Below are positions 24,851 through 33,845 of a stretch of 64,000 bases of DNA, piece by piece. The position numbers and the translations under genes are program-made. Within the stretch, counting starts at the first letter, position 1. Each line of letters opens with the position of its first letter. The notes under the pieces were generated by a model. The model searched no databases. It saw nothing but the letters and a program-made list of their open reading frames with translations, and was not told where the DNA came from. The stretch spans positions 3,768,501-3,832,500 of the forward strand of contig NZ_OY781616.1 of NCBI RefSeq assembly GCF_963677005.1. The letters are read 5' to 3'. Origin of the DNA: Maridesulfovibrio sp. (GTDB lineage: Bacteria > Desulfobacterota > Desulfovibrionia > Desulfovibrionales > Desulfovibrionaceae).

Positions 24851-26125
24851 TTAGTGCAGAAGGTTCGGCAAAAAGGTGATGATCGGAGGACAGAAGGTCA
24901 TCACCAGCAGGGAAACCAGCAGGGCTACCAGATAAGGAACCGATGCCTTCATAACCTTTTCCAACGGAACTTTTGTGATGGCGCTGGCTACAAACAGGTC
25001 CAGTCCTACGGGCGGGGTTATACAACCGATTGCGAGGTTGATGACCATCAGCACTCCGAAGAACAGCGGGTCGATACCCAGTTTGACCGCTACCGGCAGG
25101 AATATGGGGGTCAGGATGACTACTGCGGCCGAGGCGTTGATCAGGGTGCCGATGAAGAGCAGCAGCACGTTCATCATGATCAGGAACATGGCCGGAGAAT
25201 CGGTAAGGGATACAATATATTCCCCGATATGATGCGGTATTTCAAGGTTGGTGAGCATCCAGCCGAAAACCTTGGCGGCGCCTACAATGAACATGATCAT
25301 TGTGGTCCCCATAACAGCCTGGAAGATGATGCGCGGAAAATCCTTGAGGGTAAGCTCCTTGTATATAAAGAACCCCACAAAGATGCCGTAAACGGCAGCT
25401 ACGGCCGCGGCTTCGGTGGGGGTGAAGATTCCACCGTAAATTCCGCCGATGATAATCACCGGGGTCATCAGCGCCCAGAATGAATCCTTGAATGACTTCA
25501 GCAGGTTGATGAATGAAAATGATCCCTCTGCCGGAATACCTTCCTTTTTGGCAATGGCGTAGCTGACCAGGCACATCGTCAGTCCCATGAGCAGTCCGGG
25601 AATCATGCCGCCCATGAACAGGTCGCCGATGGATGCCCCGGCAATTACTCCATAAACGACAAGGGTGATGGACGGCGGTATGACGATTCCCACTGTCCCG
25701 CCGGCTGCCACGATACCCGTAGCCAGTTCGCGGCGGTAACCTTTCTTTTCCATTTCATCTACCATGGTCGAGCCGATGGCGGCAGTCGTTGCTGCCGATG
25801 ATCCGGAAATGGCGGCAAAGAACATGCCCGAAACAGCGACCACCTGAGCCAGACCGCCGGTGAACGAGCCCACAAGGGCCTGAGCGAAATTGACCAGTCT
25901 GGAGGTTACCCCGCCGGCAGACATGAAGGAACCGGCCAGCATGAAAAAGGGCACGGCCATGAAGGAAAAGGAATCAATACCGGAGTACATGACCTGAGTG
26001 ATCATGACCTGGGGTATGTGCATGTAATGGTAGAGAATTATCGATACGGAAAGTCCCAGCGCATAGGCGACGGGAACTCCCAGAAATGTCAGGCCGAGAA
26101 ATGAACCGAGTAATACTGCTTCCAT
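24851..26125 (-). CDS. dctM: TRAP transporter large permease
   Basis: This 424-residue protein has about twelve membrane helices and the DctM pattern (VAYALGLS near the start, SGSSAATTAAIGS, GGTVGIVIPPSI). It forms the sodium-driven translocation channel of TRAP importers. It follows dctQ after two bases, so the two are translated together. Confidence 0.93.
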   Translation of the reverse strand: MEAVLLGSFLGLTFLGVPVAYALGLSVSIILYHYMHIPQVMITQVMYSGIDSFSFMAVPFFMLAGSFMSAGGVTSRLVNFAQALVGSFTGGLAQVVAVSGMFFAAISGSSAATTAAIGSTMVDEMEKKGYRRELATGIVAAGGTVGIVIPPSITLVVYGVIAGASIGDLFMGGMIPGLLMGLTMCLVSYAIAKKEGIPAEGSFSFINLLKSFKDSFWALMTPVIIIGGIYGGIFTPTEAAAVAAVYGIFVGFFIYKELTLKDFPRIIFQAVMGTTMIMFIVGAAKVFGWMLTNLEIPHHIGEYIVSLTDSPAMFLIMMNVLLLFIGTLINASAAVVILTPIFLPVAVKLGIDPLFFGVLMVINLAIGCITPPVGLDLFVASAITKVPLEKVMKASVPYLVALLVSLLVMTFCPPIITFLPNLLH

Positions 26126-26127
26126 GA

Positions 26128-26649
26128 CTATCTCCCGACTTCTGCTTTCCGGTCTGAAATTGCGGCCGATCCGCAGTGTTCCCTGATTCTGCTGATTATT
26201 TTTACCGTGTCCTTGATAAGATAGAGTATCATCAGGAACGCACTGATCGGGATTATGGAATAGACCACACTCATGGAAATACCGAGTCCGGGAGCGACCT
26301 GGAAGGTCATGACCGAGGTCATCTTGGCTCCCTGCACCAGCAGAAGCATGGTAAAGGCATAGCTGCAGAGATTGATGAATATTTCCAGCAGCAGGCCTGA
26401 TGCGGAACCCTTCAGTCTGGTCGGCAGAATCTGTACGGCAAGGTGTCCGCTTTCTCCCATGATCAGAGCTGAACCAAGAAATACAACCCAGACAAAAAGA
26501 AATCTTGCCAGTTCTTCAGACCACTCAAAGGTGTGTCCGAAAAAGTATCTGGTCACGACCTGAAAAAAGATCAGAGCCAGCATGACGGTCATTGAGGTTA
26601 CTGAAATCCAGTAAAGGACTGCACGCAGTTTTTCGAATAGCTTGTCCAT
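26128..26649 (-). CDS. dctQ: TRAP transporter small permease
   Basis: This 173-residue protein has four membrane helices (about 12-32, 48-68, 90-112 and 130-150) and the motif FEWSEELARFLFVWVVFLGSA, typical of DctQ. It lies between the binding protein and DctM genes. Confidence 0.9.
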   Translation of the reverse strand: MDKLFEKLRAVLYWISVTSMTVMLALIFFQVVTRYFFGHTFEWSEELARFLFVWVVFLGSALIMGESGHLAVQILPTRLKGSASGLLLEIFINLCSYAFTMLLLVQGAKMTSVMTFQVAPGLGISMSVVYSIIPISAFLMILYLIKDTVKIISRIREHCGSAAISDRKAEVGR

Positions 26650-26706
26650 CAGGAATCCTCCCTGAGAATCCGGAGCCGGGAAGCTGCCCGGCTCCGATTG
26701 AAACGA

Positions 26707-27684
26707 CTATTTTTTAAGAGCGTTAATTCTGTCGATGTTTTCCTGGCCGACGACATCGGCGAATTTGTCGTAAACAGGTTTTGTTGCCTGCGCGAACTGA
26801 TCACGGTCAACTTCGGTAATTTTGATTTTTCCGGTGCCTTCAATGAGCGTCCAGTATTCTTCATCTTTTTCAGTGGAGAACTTGCGCTGCCAGTCAATTG
26901 CTTCCCTGGCTGCTTCCATGATGATTTTCTGCTGGGCAGGATTGAGTCTGGACCAGCTGATCATGGACATTACCAGCGGTTCCGGGGCATAGGAGTGAGC
27001 TGTTTTGGATGCGTATTTCTGGACTTCGAAGAAGCGTTTGGTCCAGATGTGGGCGCTGGGGTTTTCCTGTCCGTCAACGGTGCCCTGCTGCATTGCGGAA
27101 TAGAGTTCGCCGAAAGCCATGGGAGTGGGGGAGGCGCCGAGGGATTTCATCATTTCAATGTAGATCTTGTTGGTCATGACCCTGATCTTGAGGCCATCCA
27201 TGTCGGCAGGGGTCTTTACTTCGCGAACGTTGTTGGTCAGGTGGCGGATACCGTTTTCCATGTATCCGAGAAGTTTGATGCCTTTGGGTTCAAGGGCTTT
27301 GCCCAGGTCCATGCCTACGGTATCAAGAGATTTGTAGGCATGCTCACGGTCCTGAAAGAGGAAGGGCATGTCGAAAATTGAAATCTGGGGCTGAAACTGT
27401 CCGAGTACGGCTGTTCCCACCAGCGCCATATCAACGGTTCCGAAGATGAGGCCTTCGATAAGGTCCTTCTGTCCGCCCAGCTGCGAGGAGGGGAATACCT
27501 TGACGATGATTTCTCCACCGGATTTTTCCTTTACAAGCTCGGCGAATTTTTCGGCACCCTGCCCGTAGGGATGTACGGGTTCGGCAATATGGCCGAGTTT
27601 GAGCACCACTTTGCCTGCAAATGCGGGAATCGACATGGTTGCAATCAGAGCCAGCGCACAGAATACTGCAAATAAACGTCTCAT
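26707..27684 (-). CDS. dctP: TRAP transporter solute-binding protein
   Basis: This 325-residue protein has a signal peptide (MRRLFAVFCALALIATMSIPAFA) and a mature part of the DctP type: VVLKLGHIAEPVHPYGQGAEKFAE and later GLKIRVMTNKIYIEMMKSLGASP, where the conserved Arg binds the carboxylate. Ligands are usually C4-dicarboxylates or other organic acids. I chose the ATG at 27684 because GGAGGG lies just upstream and the signal peptide begins there. The neighbouring DcuS/DcuR-like system suggests induction by the ligand. Confidence 0.92.
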   Translation of the reverse strand: MRRLFAVFCALALIATMSIPAFAGKVVLKLGHIAEPVHPYGQGAEKFAELVKEKSGGEIIVKVFPSSQLGGQKDLIEGLIFGTVDMALVGTAVLGQFQPQISIFDMPFLFQDREHAYKSLDTVGMDLGKALEPKGIKLLGYMENGIRHLTNNVREVKTPADMDGLKIRVMTNKIYIEMMKSLGASPTPMAFGELYSAMQQGTVDGQENPSAHIWTKRFFEVQKYASKTAHSYAPEPLVMSMISWSRLNPAQQKIIMEAAREAIDWQRKFSTEKDEEYWTLIEGTGKIKITEVDRDQFAQATKPVYDKFADVVGQENIDRINALKK

Positions 27685-28067
27685 AAACCCTCCTCTGCTT
27701 AAGCAGAATTTCAAAAAATTTTCATACAGCTACTTCCCAATTGTTACATCCGGGTCCGACGCTATATTAAAAATCCCAGGAAAGGTTATTAACCGCTTAA
27801 TGTGCTTTTTTTGTTTTATGGTAATATTGTTTATTTTGTTCACGAATGTGAAAATGTGGACAAAACGGCAGTACGAAACGAAATTATTATCGGCTGAGTC
27901 GAGGAGTATCAGTACTCAGCATCGTGCAGCTTGATGAGTGGGACGATTTTAAGATATGAAAAGAGTGTGCTGTGTCTATGAAACAACGGATTGGTCGGGC
28001 ATCGCAGTGACGGAAACATGTTGGGGCAGGAAAGTTGCTACTGATGCTTGAGTTCTGAAACGGAAAA
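27685..28067. other. Intergenic region between the TRAP operon and the response regulator gene
   Basis: This 383-base stretch contains the TRAP promoter by position. I see a short palindrome GGTTATTAACC (27785-27795) and an inverted repeat GCTGAGT...ACTCAGC (27893-27920) with a nested GAGTA-TCAG-TACTC. These may be operators for the DcuR-like regulator, or part of a hairpin. No gene is visible. Confidence 0.5.
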
Positions 28068-28769
28068 TCAGTTTTTGAAATATTTGCGCTCCGGTCGTCC
28101 TACTGTGCCGTACACAACATCGGGGTAAATGCTGCCGATGGAAACCAGATATTCCAGATAGCGTCTGGCCGTGGACCTGCTCGCTCCTATTATCTCGCCC
28201 ATTTCTTCGGCGCTCAGACCTTCCTGCCTACCCGATATATCCTTTCCGAAGGCGGCCTTGACCTTTTTAAGGGTCAGGGGGTCAATCCCTTTAGGCAGGG
28301 TTTCGGGACAGGATTCGGACATGGATGAGGCCGGATTGAGGTTGCGGATGCTGTCCACATCCTTCTGTTCTATGGCTTCCTCCGAATGCAGGCGGCGGAA
28401 ATATTCACCGAATTTTTCAAGGCAGGTCACAAAGCGGTCGAGGATCACCGGTTTGATAATATAGTCGAACACACCCCCGCGCAGTGCTTCCTTGAGCGGT
28501 CCCATTTCTCTGGCGGCGGTTATAAGAATCACGTCGGTTTCAATCCCCTTGGCCCTGATTTCACGCAGCATATCCAGACTTGTTCCTTCAGGGAAGTACA
28601 GGTCCAGCAGGATGAGGTCGGGATTGTAAAGGCGGATCATGGTTTTTGCGTCCTCAAGCCCCTGGGCTATGGCCACCACGCTGAACCCCGGCACTCTTTC
28701 GGTAAAGCGGCGGTGGAGATCTGCAATTCTGGCGTCATCCTCTACGATAACTACTTTGACATCGATCAT
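28068..28769 (-). CDS. DcuR/CitB-family response regulator
   Basis: This 233-residue regulator has a receiver (VVIVEDDARIADLHRRF, Asp in LILLDLYFPEG, Lys in YIIKPV) and a C-terminal helix-turn-helix (LSAEEMGEIIGASRSTARRYLEYLV). This is the CitB/DcuR class. It overlaps its kinase gene by ATGA at 28766-28769. It probably activates the TRAP operon next to it. Confidence 0.9.
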   Translation of the reverse strand: MIDVKVVIVEDDARIADLHRRFTERVPGFSVVAIAQGLEDAKTMIRLYNPDLILLDLYFPEGTSLDMLREIRAKGIETDVILITAAREMGPLKEALRGGVFDYIIKPVILDRFVTCLEKFGEYFRRLHSEEAIEQKDVDSIRNLNPASSMSESCPETLPKGIDPLTLKKVKAAFGKDISGRQEGLSAEEMGEIIGASRSTARRYLEYLVSIGSIYPDVVYGTVGRPERKYFKN

Positions 28770-30391
28770 GCGACAGTACACCTGGCTTTTGGAATTACTA
28801 CGGAAAAGAGTGTTCCGCCGGATTTCGCCGTTGAAACGGATATGAATCCGCCAAGCTCATCAAGTCTCTGACGGACCAGATAGAGGCCAAGCCCGCGCCG
28901 CGTGCTTCCCTTGGACGAAATCCCTTTCTCGAAGATATGCTCCACTTTATCCGGTGGAATTCCGGGGCCGGAATCTTCCACTTCAAAGACAAAGTCGTTT
29001 CCAAGGTCTGTGAAGGAAAGGAAGACATTGCGGTTGTCCTTGTCCTGCTCCAGCACCGCTTCAAAGGCGTTGTCCAGCAGGTTGCCGACAATTGTGACAA
29101 TCTTTTCCTGCTTGATCCAGTCCGGCACATCCACCATGGTCCCTTCCCGGTCGACCTGGAAGTTTATTTTCAACTCCCTTGCCCGGTTGTATTTACCAAG
29201 CACAATCGCCGCGATCACCGGGTGGGGGACGGCCTTGTTCAGGAACCTGATCAAATCCTCGTATCCGGATGATTCATGGCTGACCAGATCCAGAGCTTCC
29301 TGATAGGCTTCTATCTGGATAAGCCCGGCTATGGTGTGGAGTTTGTTCGAGTATTCATGGGTCTGCCCGCGCATCAGTTCGGAATATTCCTGAATGCTGG
29401 AGAGCTCATGGGAAATGCGGTCCAGCTCGTCCTTTCGCCGGAAGCTGGCCACTAGTCCCTTGATGGCGCCGTCTTTAAGGACCGGGACTATATTGAAGAT
29501 CAGTTCCTGTCCGTTCACTATCCGTTCCTGATCGAACTCGCTTTCTCCGGTGGTCAGGGCATGTTTGAGACCGGCGCAGGGAATCACGTCGTCAATGTGT
29601 TTTCCGACCAGCTCCGCGGAATAGAAGCAGGTGTATTTGAGCGCGGCCTTGTTGGCCAGACGGATTTCTCCCTTGTGGTCTGTGGCTATGACTCCTTCCC
29701 TGATGGTCTCCAGCACGGCTCCCCGTTCAAGGTAGAGATTGGTTATTTCTGCCGGTTCCAGATTGAGGGTGATCTTTTTGAGATGGCGGGCAATGCAGGC
29801 CGTGATTACAAAACCAAGCAGAGTCAGGCAGAGGATGAAGATCAGCGGCCGGTGCATGTGTTCGGCAATGCTTTTCTTTACGCTGGCTGAAAGGTAACCA
29901 ACGGACACAAAGCCGATAATTTTCTGGTCCGTGGATAGGATGGGTACGAATGAACGGATGGATCGGCCGAGCGTTCCTACAGCTTCAGATACGTAGGATT
30001 TTCCCTCTTTGATAACCGGCCCGGTATCGCCGCCGACAAACGTCTGTCCGATCCTTTCCGGAACCGGGTGTGAAAAACGTCTGTTTTCAGCATCCCCCAC
30101 AACAATAAAGGTGGCGCCTGTTTTTTTGCGGATGTTTTCTGCGAGAATCTGAATTTTTCCTTCGGGATCATTCAGCAGCAGTTCATCACGGATCATCGGT
30201 GTATGGGCTATGGATTGCGCTGTCTGGAGAGCTCGCAGCCCGATCTGTTCCTTCAGTATATTGGAAGTGAGGTCAGAGATGAGGAACCAGGTGATGCCAA
30301 GTTGAATAAGAACAAGTCCGGCAACCATGTAGGCAAGATAATGCTGAATGGTTTTGGGCTTAACGGCAGTAAGGATGTTGTATAAACGCAT
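28766..30391 (-). CDS. DcuS/CitA-family sensor histidine kinase
   Basis: This kinase of about 541 residues has two membrane helices (about 20-42 and 175-198) around a periplasmic PAS/sCache sensor like those of CitA and DcuS (the GRSIRSFVPILSTDQKIIGFVSVGYL segment). A cytoplasmic PAS follows, then the family box RGQTHEYSNKLHTIAGLIQ with the phosphorylated His, and an ATPase (VEDSGPGIPPDK, RRGLGLYLVRQ). A GTG at 30397 is a possible alternative start. It likely senses an organic acid imported by the TRAP system. Confidence 0.9.
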   Translation of the reverse strand: MRLYNILTAVKPKTIQHYLAYMVAGLVLIQLGITWFLISDLTSNILKEQIGLRALQTAQSIAHTPMIRDELLLNDPEGKIQILAENIRKKTGATFIVVGDAENRRFSHPVPERIGQTFVGGDTGPVIKEGKSYVSEAVGTLGRSIRSFVPILSTDQKIIGFVSVGYLSASVKKSIAEHMHRPLIFILCLTLLGFVITACIARHLKKITLNLEPAEITNLYLERGAVLETIREGVIATDHKGEIRLANKAALKYTCFYSAELVGKHIDDVIPCAGLKHALTTGESEFDQERIVNGQELIFNIVPVLKDGAIKGLVASFRRKDELDRISHELSSIQEYSELMRGQTHEYSNKLHTIAGLIQIEAYQEALDLVSHESSGYEDLIRFLNKAVPHPVIAAIVLGKYNRARELKINFQVDREGTMVDVPDWIKQEKIVTIVGNLLDNAFEAVLEQDKDNRNVFLSFTDLGNDFVFEVEDSGPGIPPDKVEHIFEKGISSKGSTRRGLGLYLVRQRLDELGGFISVSTAKSGGTLFSVVIPKARCTVA

Positions 30392-30435
30392 GGCCACTTT
30401 GCACTGCAGGCTTGTTCAGAAGTCATGGTTGAGGC

Positions 30436-30460
30436 GGTTGAAAGCAATTGCATTTCAACC
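30436..30460. other. Stem-loop upstream of the DcuS-like kinase
   Basis: GGTTGAAA and TTTCAACC form an 8-bp perfect inverted repeat with GCAATTGCA in the loop. It lies between the microcompartment operon end and the kinase start, and may be a terminator or an operator. Confidence 0.4.
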
Positions 30461-30585
30461 GTATCCTTCATGAAAGCATTGTTCTTCTCATTATTTTTGC
30501 TGAAACAATTGTTTTGTAACAGTCAAAAATAATGTTTGCAAACCAATATAAGCAGCTCTTCTGCAGTTATGATGCTTGGGCGGGG

Positions 30586-31062
30586 TTACCGATTCTCTTC
30601 AAGCTTGCGGGAGTCTTCCATGGCGGGGCCAGCATCAGAAGAATTCAGAACGGACAGTATCTCCTCAATTCCCTCGCCGGACACACTGCTGGTGCGTATT
30701 ATCTTTTTGGCTCCGGCCTGCCGGAGAAAGCGTTCGGCCAGAACAGGGTCTGCATCAGGGGAGTCTGTTTTGGTGACAATGCCGAGGACCGTACGATTGA
30801 ACATGGAAGCGAAAAGAGGCGGAAAGAGGCTGGTCCGGCGGGTGGAGTCCTGTACCAGGGCCAGCACGTGGCAGTCAGCAGAGGAAGTGATAAGGGCGTG
30901 GTAGAACCAGCTGTTCTCCAGAAATTCACCCGGAGTGTTGATGAACGGACCGAAGTATTCAACGGCCATGGCCCGGCGCGGAGTGTAGGATTCTCCGGAA
31001 AGAGCCCTGATAAGCGAGCTTTTGCCGCAACGGGTTTCGCCCGCGAACATCATTTTTTTCAT
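30586..31062 (-). CDS. EutP/PduV-like GTPase
   Basis: This 158-residue protein has a P-loop (GETRCGKSSLIRAL, about residues 8-21), the segment FINTPGEFLENSWFYHALI (switch II DTPGE region) and VTKTD for guanine recognition. This is the EutP/PduV family found in most metabolosome loci, with an unclear role in shell positioning or spatial arrangement. It is the last gene of the leftward microcompartment cluster. Confidence 0.88.
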   Translation of the reverse strand: MKKMMFAGETRCGKSSLIRALSGESYTPRRAMAVEYFGPFINTPGEFLENSWFYHALITSSADCHVLALVQDSTRRTSLFPPLFASMFNRTVLGIVTKTDSPDADPVLAERFLRQAGAKKIIRTSSVSGEGIEEILSVLNSSDAGPAMEDSRKLEENR

Positions 31063-31131
31063 GGTTTTCCGGTTTGTTTTACAGCCCGTTGAAAGAATAA
31101 AAAACGCAGATTGCCGTTTTTCAACAGTCTG

Positions 31132-31491
31132 TTAAGACCGGGTCAGTTCAACGGACGAATAGTGCAGGGTTTGCTCAAAATAATCGAGCACCGCGCGAAG
31201 AGATGCTTCCACGCTGGCAACATCGCCCTGAATGAGCAGGGACCCTCCGAAACGGTCCAGAAAACCGATTTCCACTGAAGCGGCTTTGGTAGCGACATCC
31301 GAGGCGATGATTACTCCCTCGCTTGGAGTGATGGTCATGATGCCGATGGCCCCGGAGGCGCTGTCGTCCAGCCCCAGCTTGAGATAGATGTCCCGGTGAG
31401 GGCTGGCTATGAGATGGGCAAGGGTAACCTGCTTGCCGGGAACATATTCCTGAATGATACGCTGCTTGGTATTACTGCCGTTATCCATCAT
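31132..31491 (-). CDS. EutS/PduU-like shell protein
   Basis: This 119-residue protein contains [21 protein letters not shown], then [35 protein letters not shown], which closely resembles EutS and PduU. These are circularly permuted BMC-domain hexamers with a beta-barrel plug. I chose the ATG at 31491, seven bases after AGGAGTCG. It follows a 287-base gap with an unusual hairpin, and so may have its own expression level. Confidence 0.92.
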   Translation of the reverse strand: MMDNGSNTKQRIIQEYVPGKQVTLAHLIASPHRDIYLKLGLDDSASGAIGIMTITPSEGVIIASDVATKAASVEIGFLDRFGGSLLIQGDVASVEASLRAVLDYFEQTLHYSSVELTRS

Positions 31492-31555
31492 GGCCGACTC
31501 CTGAGAAAAAAGGTTGTTACCTAGCTTCACAAAATTGTTGATCCAACTAGGGATT

Positions 31556-31578
31556 CCAAAGGGGATTATCCCCTTTGG
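31556..31578 (-). repeat. Intergenic inverted repeat, copy 1
   Basis: CCAAAGGGGA and TCCCCTTTGG flank TTA and form a perfect 10-bp stem. A similar sequence, TTCCAAAGGGGATTCTCCCC, lies at 42357. Both are in gaps inside the microcompartment cluster. No U-run follows on the coding strand. It is probably a dispersed extragenic element or an mRNA-stabilising hairpin. Confidence 0.6.
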
Positions 31579-31778
31579 CCGCAGGCAGCGAAATCAAATC
31601 ACCAAAAGCGCGAAGCGCATCGAATCCAGTCTTTCAGATGTCTTTTGGCTAAGTTAAGGATGTCGCCACGTTGAAAAAAGTCCGGCACATGCTGAAGGGG
31701 TTACATGTGCCGGGAGGAGGTCTGTTCCGAGGGTGTCATCTCGGAACCCGTGTTAATATGTACAGACTGAGCCCCGGC

Positions 31779-32330
31779 CTAAATGAGCTGGGCTTTGATC
31801 TCTTCACTGGGGGAAGGAATGACCACATGGCTGTGGACCGGACCGGAATCGCCGACGCCTTCCACTCCTGCTTCAACGGAAGCTTTTACGGAGCCCACAT
31901 CGCCGGTCATGGTTACGAATGCCTTGCCGGCAAGACCTGCGGCCATGCGGATTTCGATGAGGCTTACATTGGCTGCCTTGGCTGCTGCATCGGCAGCGAG
32001 AATGCATGATGCGGTGGTGCAGGTTTCAATAACTCCGAGAGCATCGATACCGGGCACCAGTGATGTTCCGCTGAGGGCGGGAATGACATCCATGTGCACA
32101 CTGGGGATGGTGAAGTGGTCTACAACCATGTCCGCACCGATTTCACAGCCGACTTCTACGGAACTCTTGACCGCTCCGGTATCACCGGTGACTACTACAA
32201 TATATCTGCCCGGGCAGGTGGGGCGGGCCATGACCAGTTCCACCTGTGCGGCCTTGAGCATTTCATCTGCGGTGTGCATGCCGTGGGCAACGCTGTTCAG
32301 CTCAACACAACCGATAGTACGTAAATTCAT
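31779..32330 (-). CDS. Tandem-BMC shell protein (PduT-like)
   Basis: This 183-residue protein has two BMC domains (about 3-90 and 97-180), so it forms trimers (BMC-T). The first begins LRTIGCVELNSVAHGMHTADEML and the second IDALGVIETCTTASCILAADAA. I chose the ATG at 32330, with the ribosome site AAAGGAGATATAAA. It is similar to PduT in layout, but I see no pore cysteine like the one that binds Fe-S there. It may provide a metabolite pore. Confidence 0.9.
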   Translation of the reverse strand: MNLRTIGCVELNSVAHGMHTADEMLKAAQVELVMARPTCPGRYIVVVTGDTGAVKSSVEVGCEIGADMVVDHFTIPSVHMDVIPALSGTSLVPGIDALGVIETCTTASCILAADAAAKAANVSLIEIRMAAGLAGKAFVTMTGDVGSVKASVEAGVEGVGDSGPVHSHVVIPSPSEEIKAQLI

Positions 32331-32424
32331 TTTATATCTCCTTTGGAAGGGGACGCGCTTTGCGCTTTTGACAGGTTCGCTTCGGGCGTTCAAAGGAGCC
32401 TGGCCCCTTTGCAGTACCTGCTGA

Positions 32425-33750
32425 TTATTTCCTGATGACTACTACGCCGTTATCAACACTTGCTACTGTTCCGTCGATGCTGGCGTGAACCCTTGCACCC
32501 ATGGCGCCTTCGGGGATTTCTCCGATCAGGTCGCCGCAAGATACGCTGTCCCCGGCGGAAACAACACATTTTGCCGGAGCACCGATGTGCTGACCCAGAC
32601 GAATGCTGACCGACTCGGGAGTGAATTCTCCTGCATATCCGGGATGGACGTCATATTTTGCAAGGTTCAGGCGCTGGATAAGGCGTTTCGTGGGGATGGC
32701 TCTGCTTTCACGGTACGGGTTGGCAGCCAGCGTATTTCCCTTGGATTCCCAGGTAATGCGTTCCTTCATGAGAATGCGTTTGATCCGGGCGTTGACCTCA
32801 CGCGGGGAAACCATCATCGGGCAGGCGAATTTTTCACAGACGCCGCACTCGGAGCAGAGCAGGGCTTCTTTGGCGATATCGCTGTCCAGTTCGTTGTTTA
32901 CCAGTACCCGCATGAGTTTGTGCGGGTGCAGGGAATGGCCCAGCAGGTTGCGCGGGCAGAGGTCGGTACAGCGCGAACACTGGCAGCATACGGTATTGGT
33001 TATGCGGCGGAGCTTGTCCGGGTCCATGACCTTGGCGGCAATGACGTTATGATCGGGCGGCAGCACCAGAAGTCCGCTGGTGGTTTTGGTCACCGGCTGG
33101 GCGGTATCGGGAAGAACCCGGCCCATCATGGGGCCGCCGTCCACGACCTTGTAATCGGAAATGGTCGGTCCGCCGGCGAATTCCAGTACTTCGGAAACAA
33201 GGGTGCCGACAGGGACCTTTACAACCATGGGATTACGTATTTCTCCGCCCACGGTCAGGTAGCGGTGGGTAACCGGCTTTCCTTCCATGGCTCTGGCCAC
33301 ATTGAAAAGGGATTCGGTGTTGCTGACCACTGCACCGACCTGAAGGGGAATGCCGCGTTCGGGAACGGTACGGCCGAGCACTTCGTAGACCAGCACCTGC
33401 TCATCTCCGGCAGGGTAGAAATCTTTAAGAACAAAGCATTCCAGACGACCGGATGCGTCACGGGCAACAGCATCCTTCACGGCTTTTACAGCCTTTTCAT
33501 GCTTGCCCTTGAGGCAGATGATGCCTTTGCCTGCTCCGGTACAGTCCATGATCGCTTCCAGACCGCGAATCATGGTGTCCACTTCCTCTTCCATGAGATA
33601 GGGGTCGCTCATCAGCAGAGGTTCACAGGAGGCGCCGTTCACCAGAACGGTATCCACCGTGGCCTCGGCCTTGACATGGGTCGGAAGACCGGCTCCACCG
33701 GCTCCGACAACGCCATTCTCTCTAATTACGTCAACTATATTTACTGCCAT
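32425..33750 (-). CDS. PduS-like Fe-S flavoprotein (RnfC family)
   Basis: This 441-residue protein begins with an RnfC-like NADH-binding Gly motif (GVVGAGGAGLPTHVKAE), then has an SLBB-like part (VGTLVSEVLEFAGGPTISDYKV) and two 4Fe-4S motifs (CCQCSRCTDLCPRNLLG and CSECGVCEKFACP). PduS recycles cobalamin in 1,2-propanediol loci. The choline lyase does not need cobalamin, so here it more likely handles redox balance, for example NADH re-oxidation or electron supply to CutD. That role is inference. Confidence 0.88.
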   Translation of the reverse strand: MAVNIVDVIRENGVVGAGGAGLPTHVKAEATVDTVLVNGASCEPLLMSDPYLMEEEVDTMIRGLEAIMDCTGAGKGIICLKGKHEKAVKAVKDAVARDASGRLECFVLKDFYPAGDEQVLVYEVLGRTVPERGIPLQVGAVVSNTESLFNVARAMEGKPVTHRYLTVGGEIRNPMVVKVPVGTLVSEVLEFAGGPTISDYKVVDGGPMMGRVLPDTAQPVTKTTSGLLVLPPDHNVIAAKVMDPDKLRRITNTVCCQCSRCTDLCPRNLLGHSLHPHKLMRVLVNNELDSDIAKEALLCSECGVCEKFACPMMVSPREVNARIKRILMKERITWESKGNTLAANPYRESRAIPTKRLIQRLNLAKYDVHPGYAGEFTPESVSIRLGQHIGAPAKCVVSAGDSVSCGDLIGEIPEGAMGARVHASIDGTVASVDNGVVVIRK

Positions 33751-33845
33751 TTAATTATACCCTTTCATTCGTTTTCGATAATAAACGGGGAAAACCAATC
33801 GGAATTCCAAGGGGACCTGCTGTACCGGCCTTCCTGAACGGCCTG

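Noticed and set aside
28023..28038. Sigma-54-like sequence GGGGCAGGAAAGTTGCT on the plus strand near the TRAP genes
   Set aside because: It points to the right, where only the 3' end of the minus-strand response regulator lies, so it has no gene to drive. It also misses two consensus positions.
32485..33837. Long plus-strand frame of 450 codons opposite the PduS-like gene
   Set aside because: It mirrors the PduS-like gene, which has intact Fe-S motifs and fits the operon. The plus-strand product has no recognisable domain.
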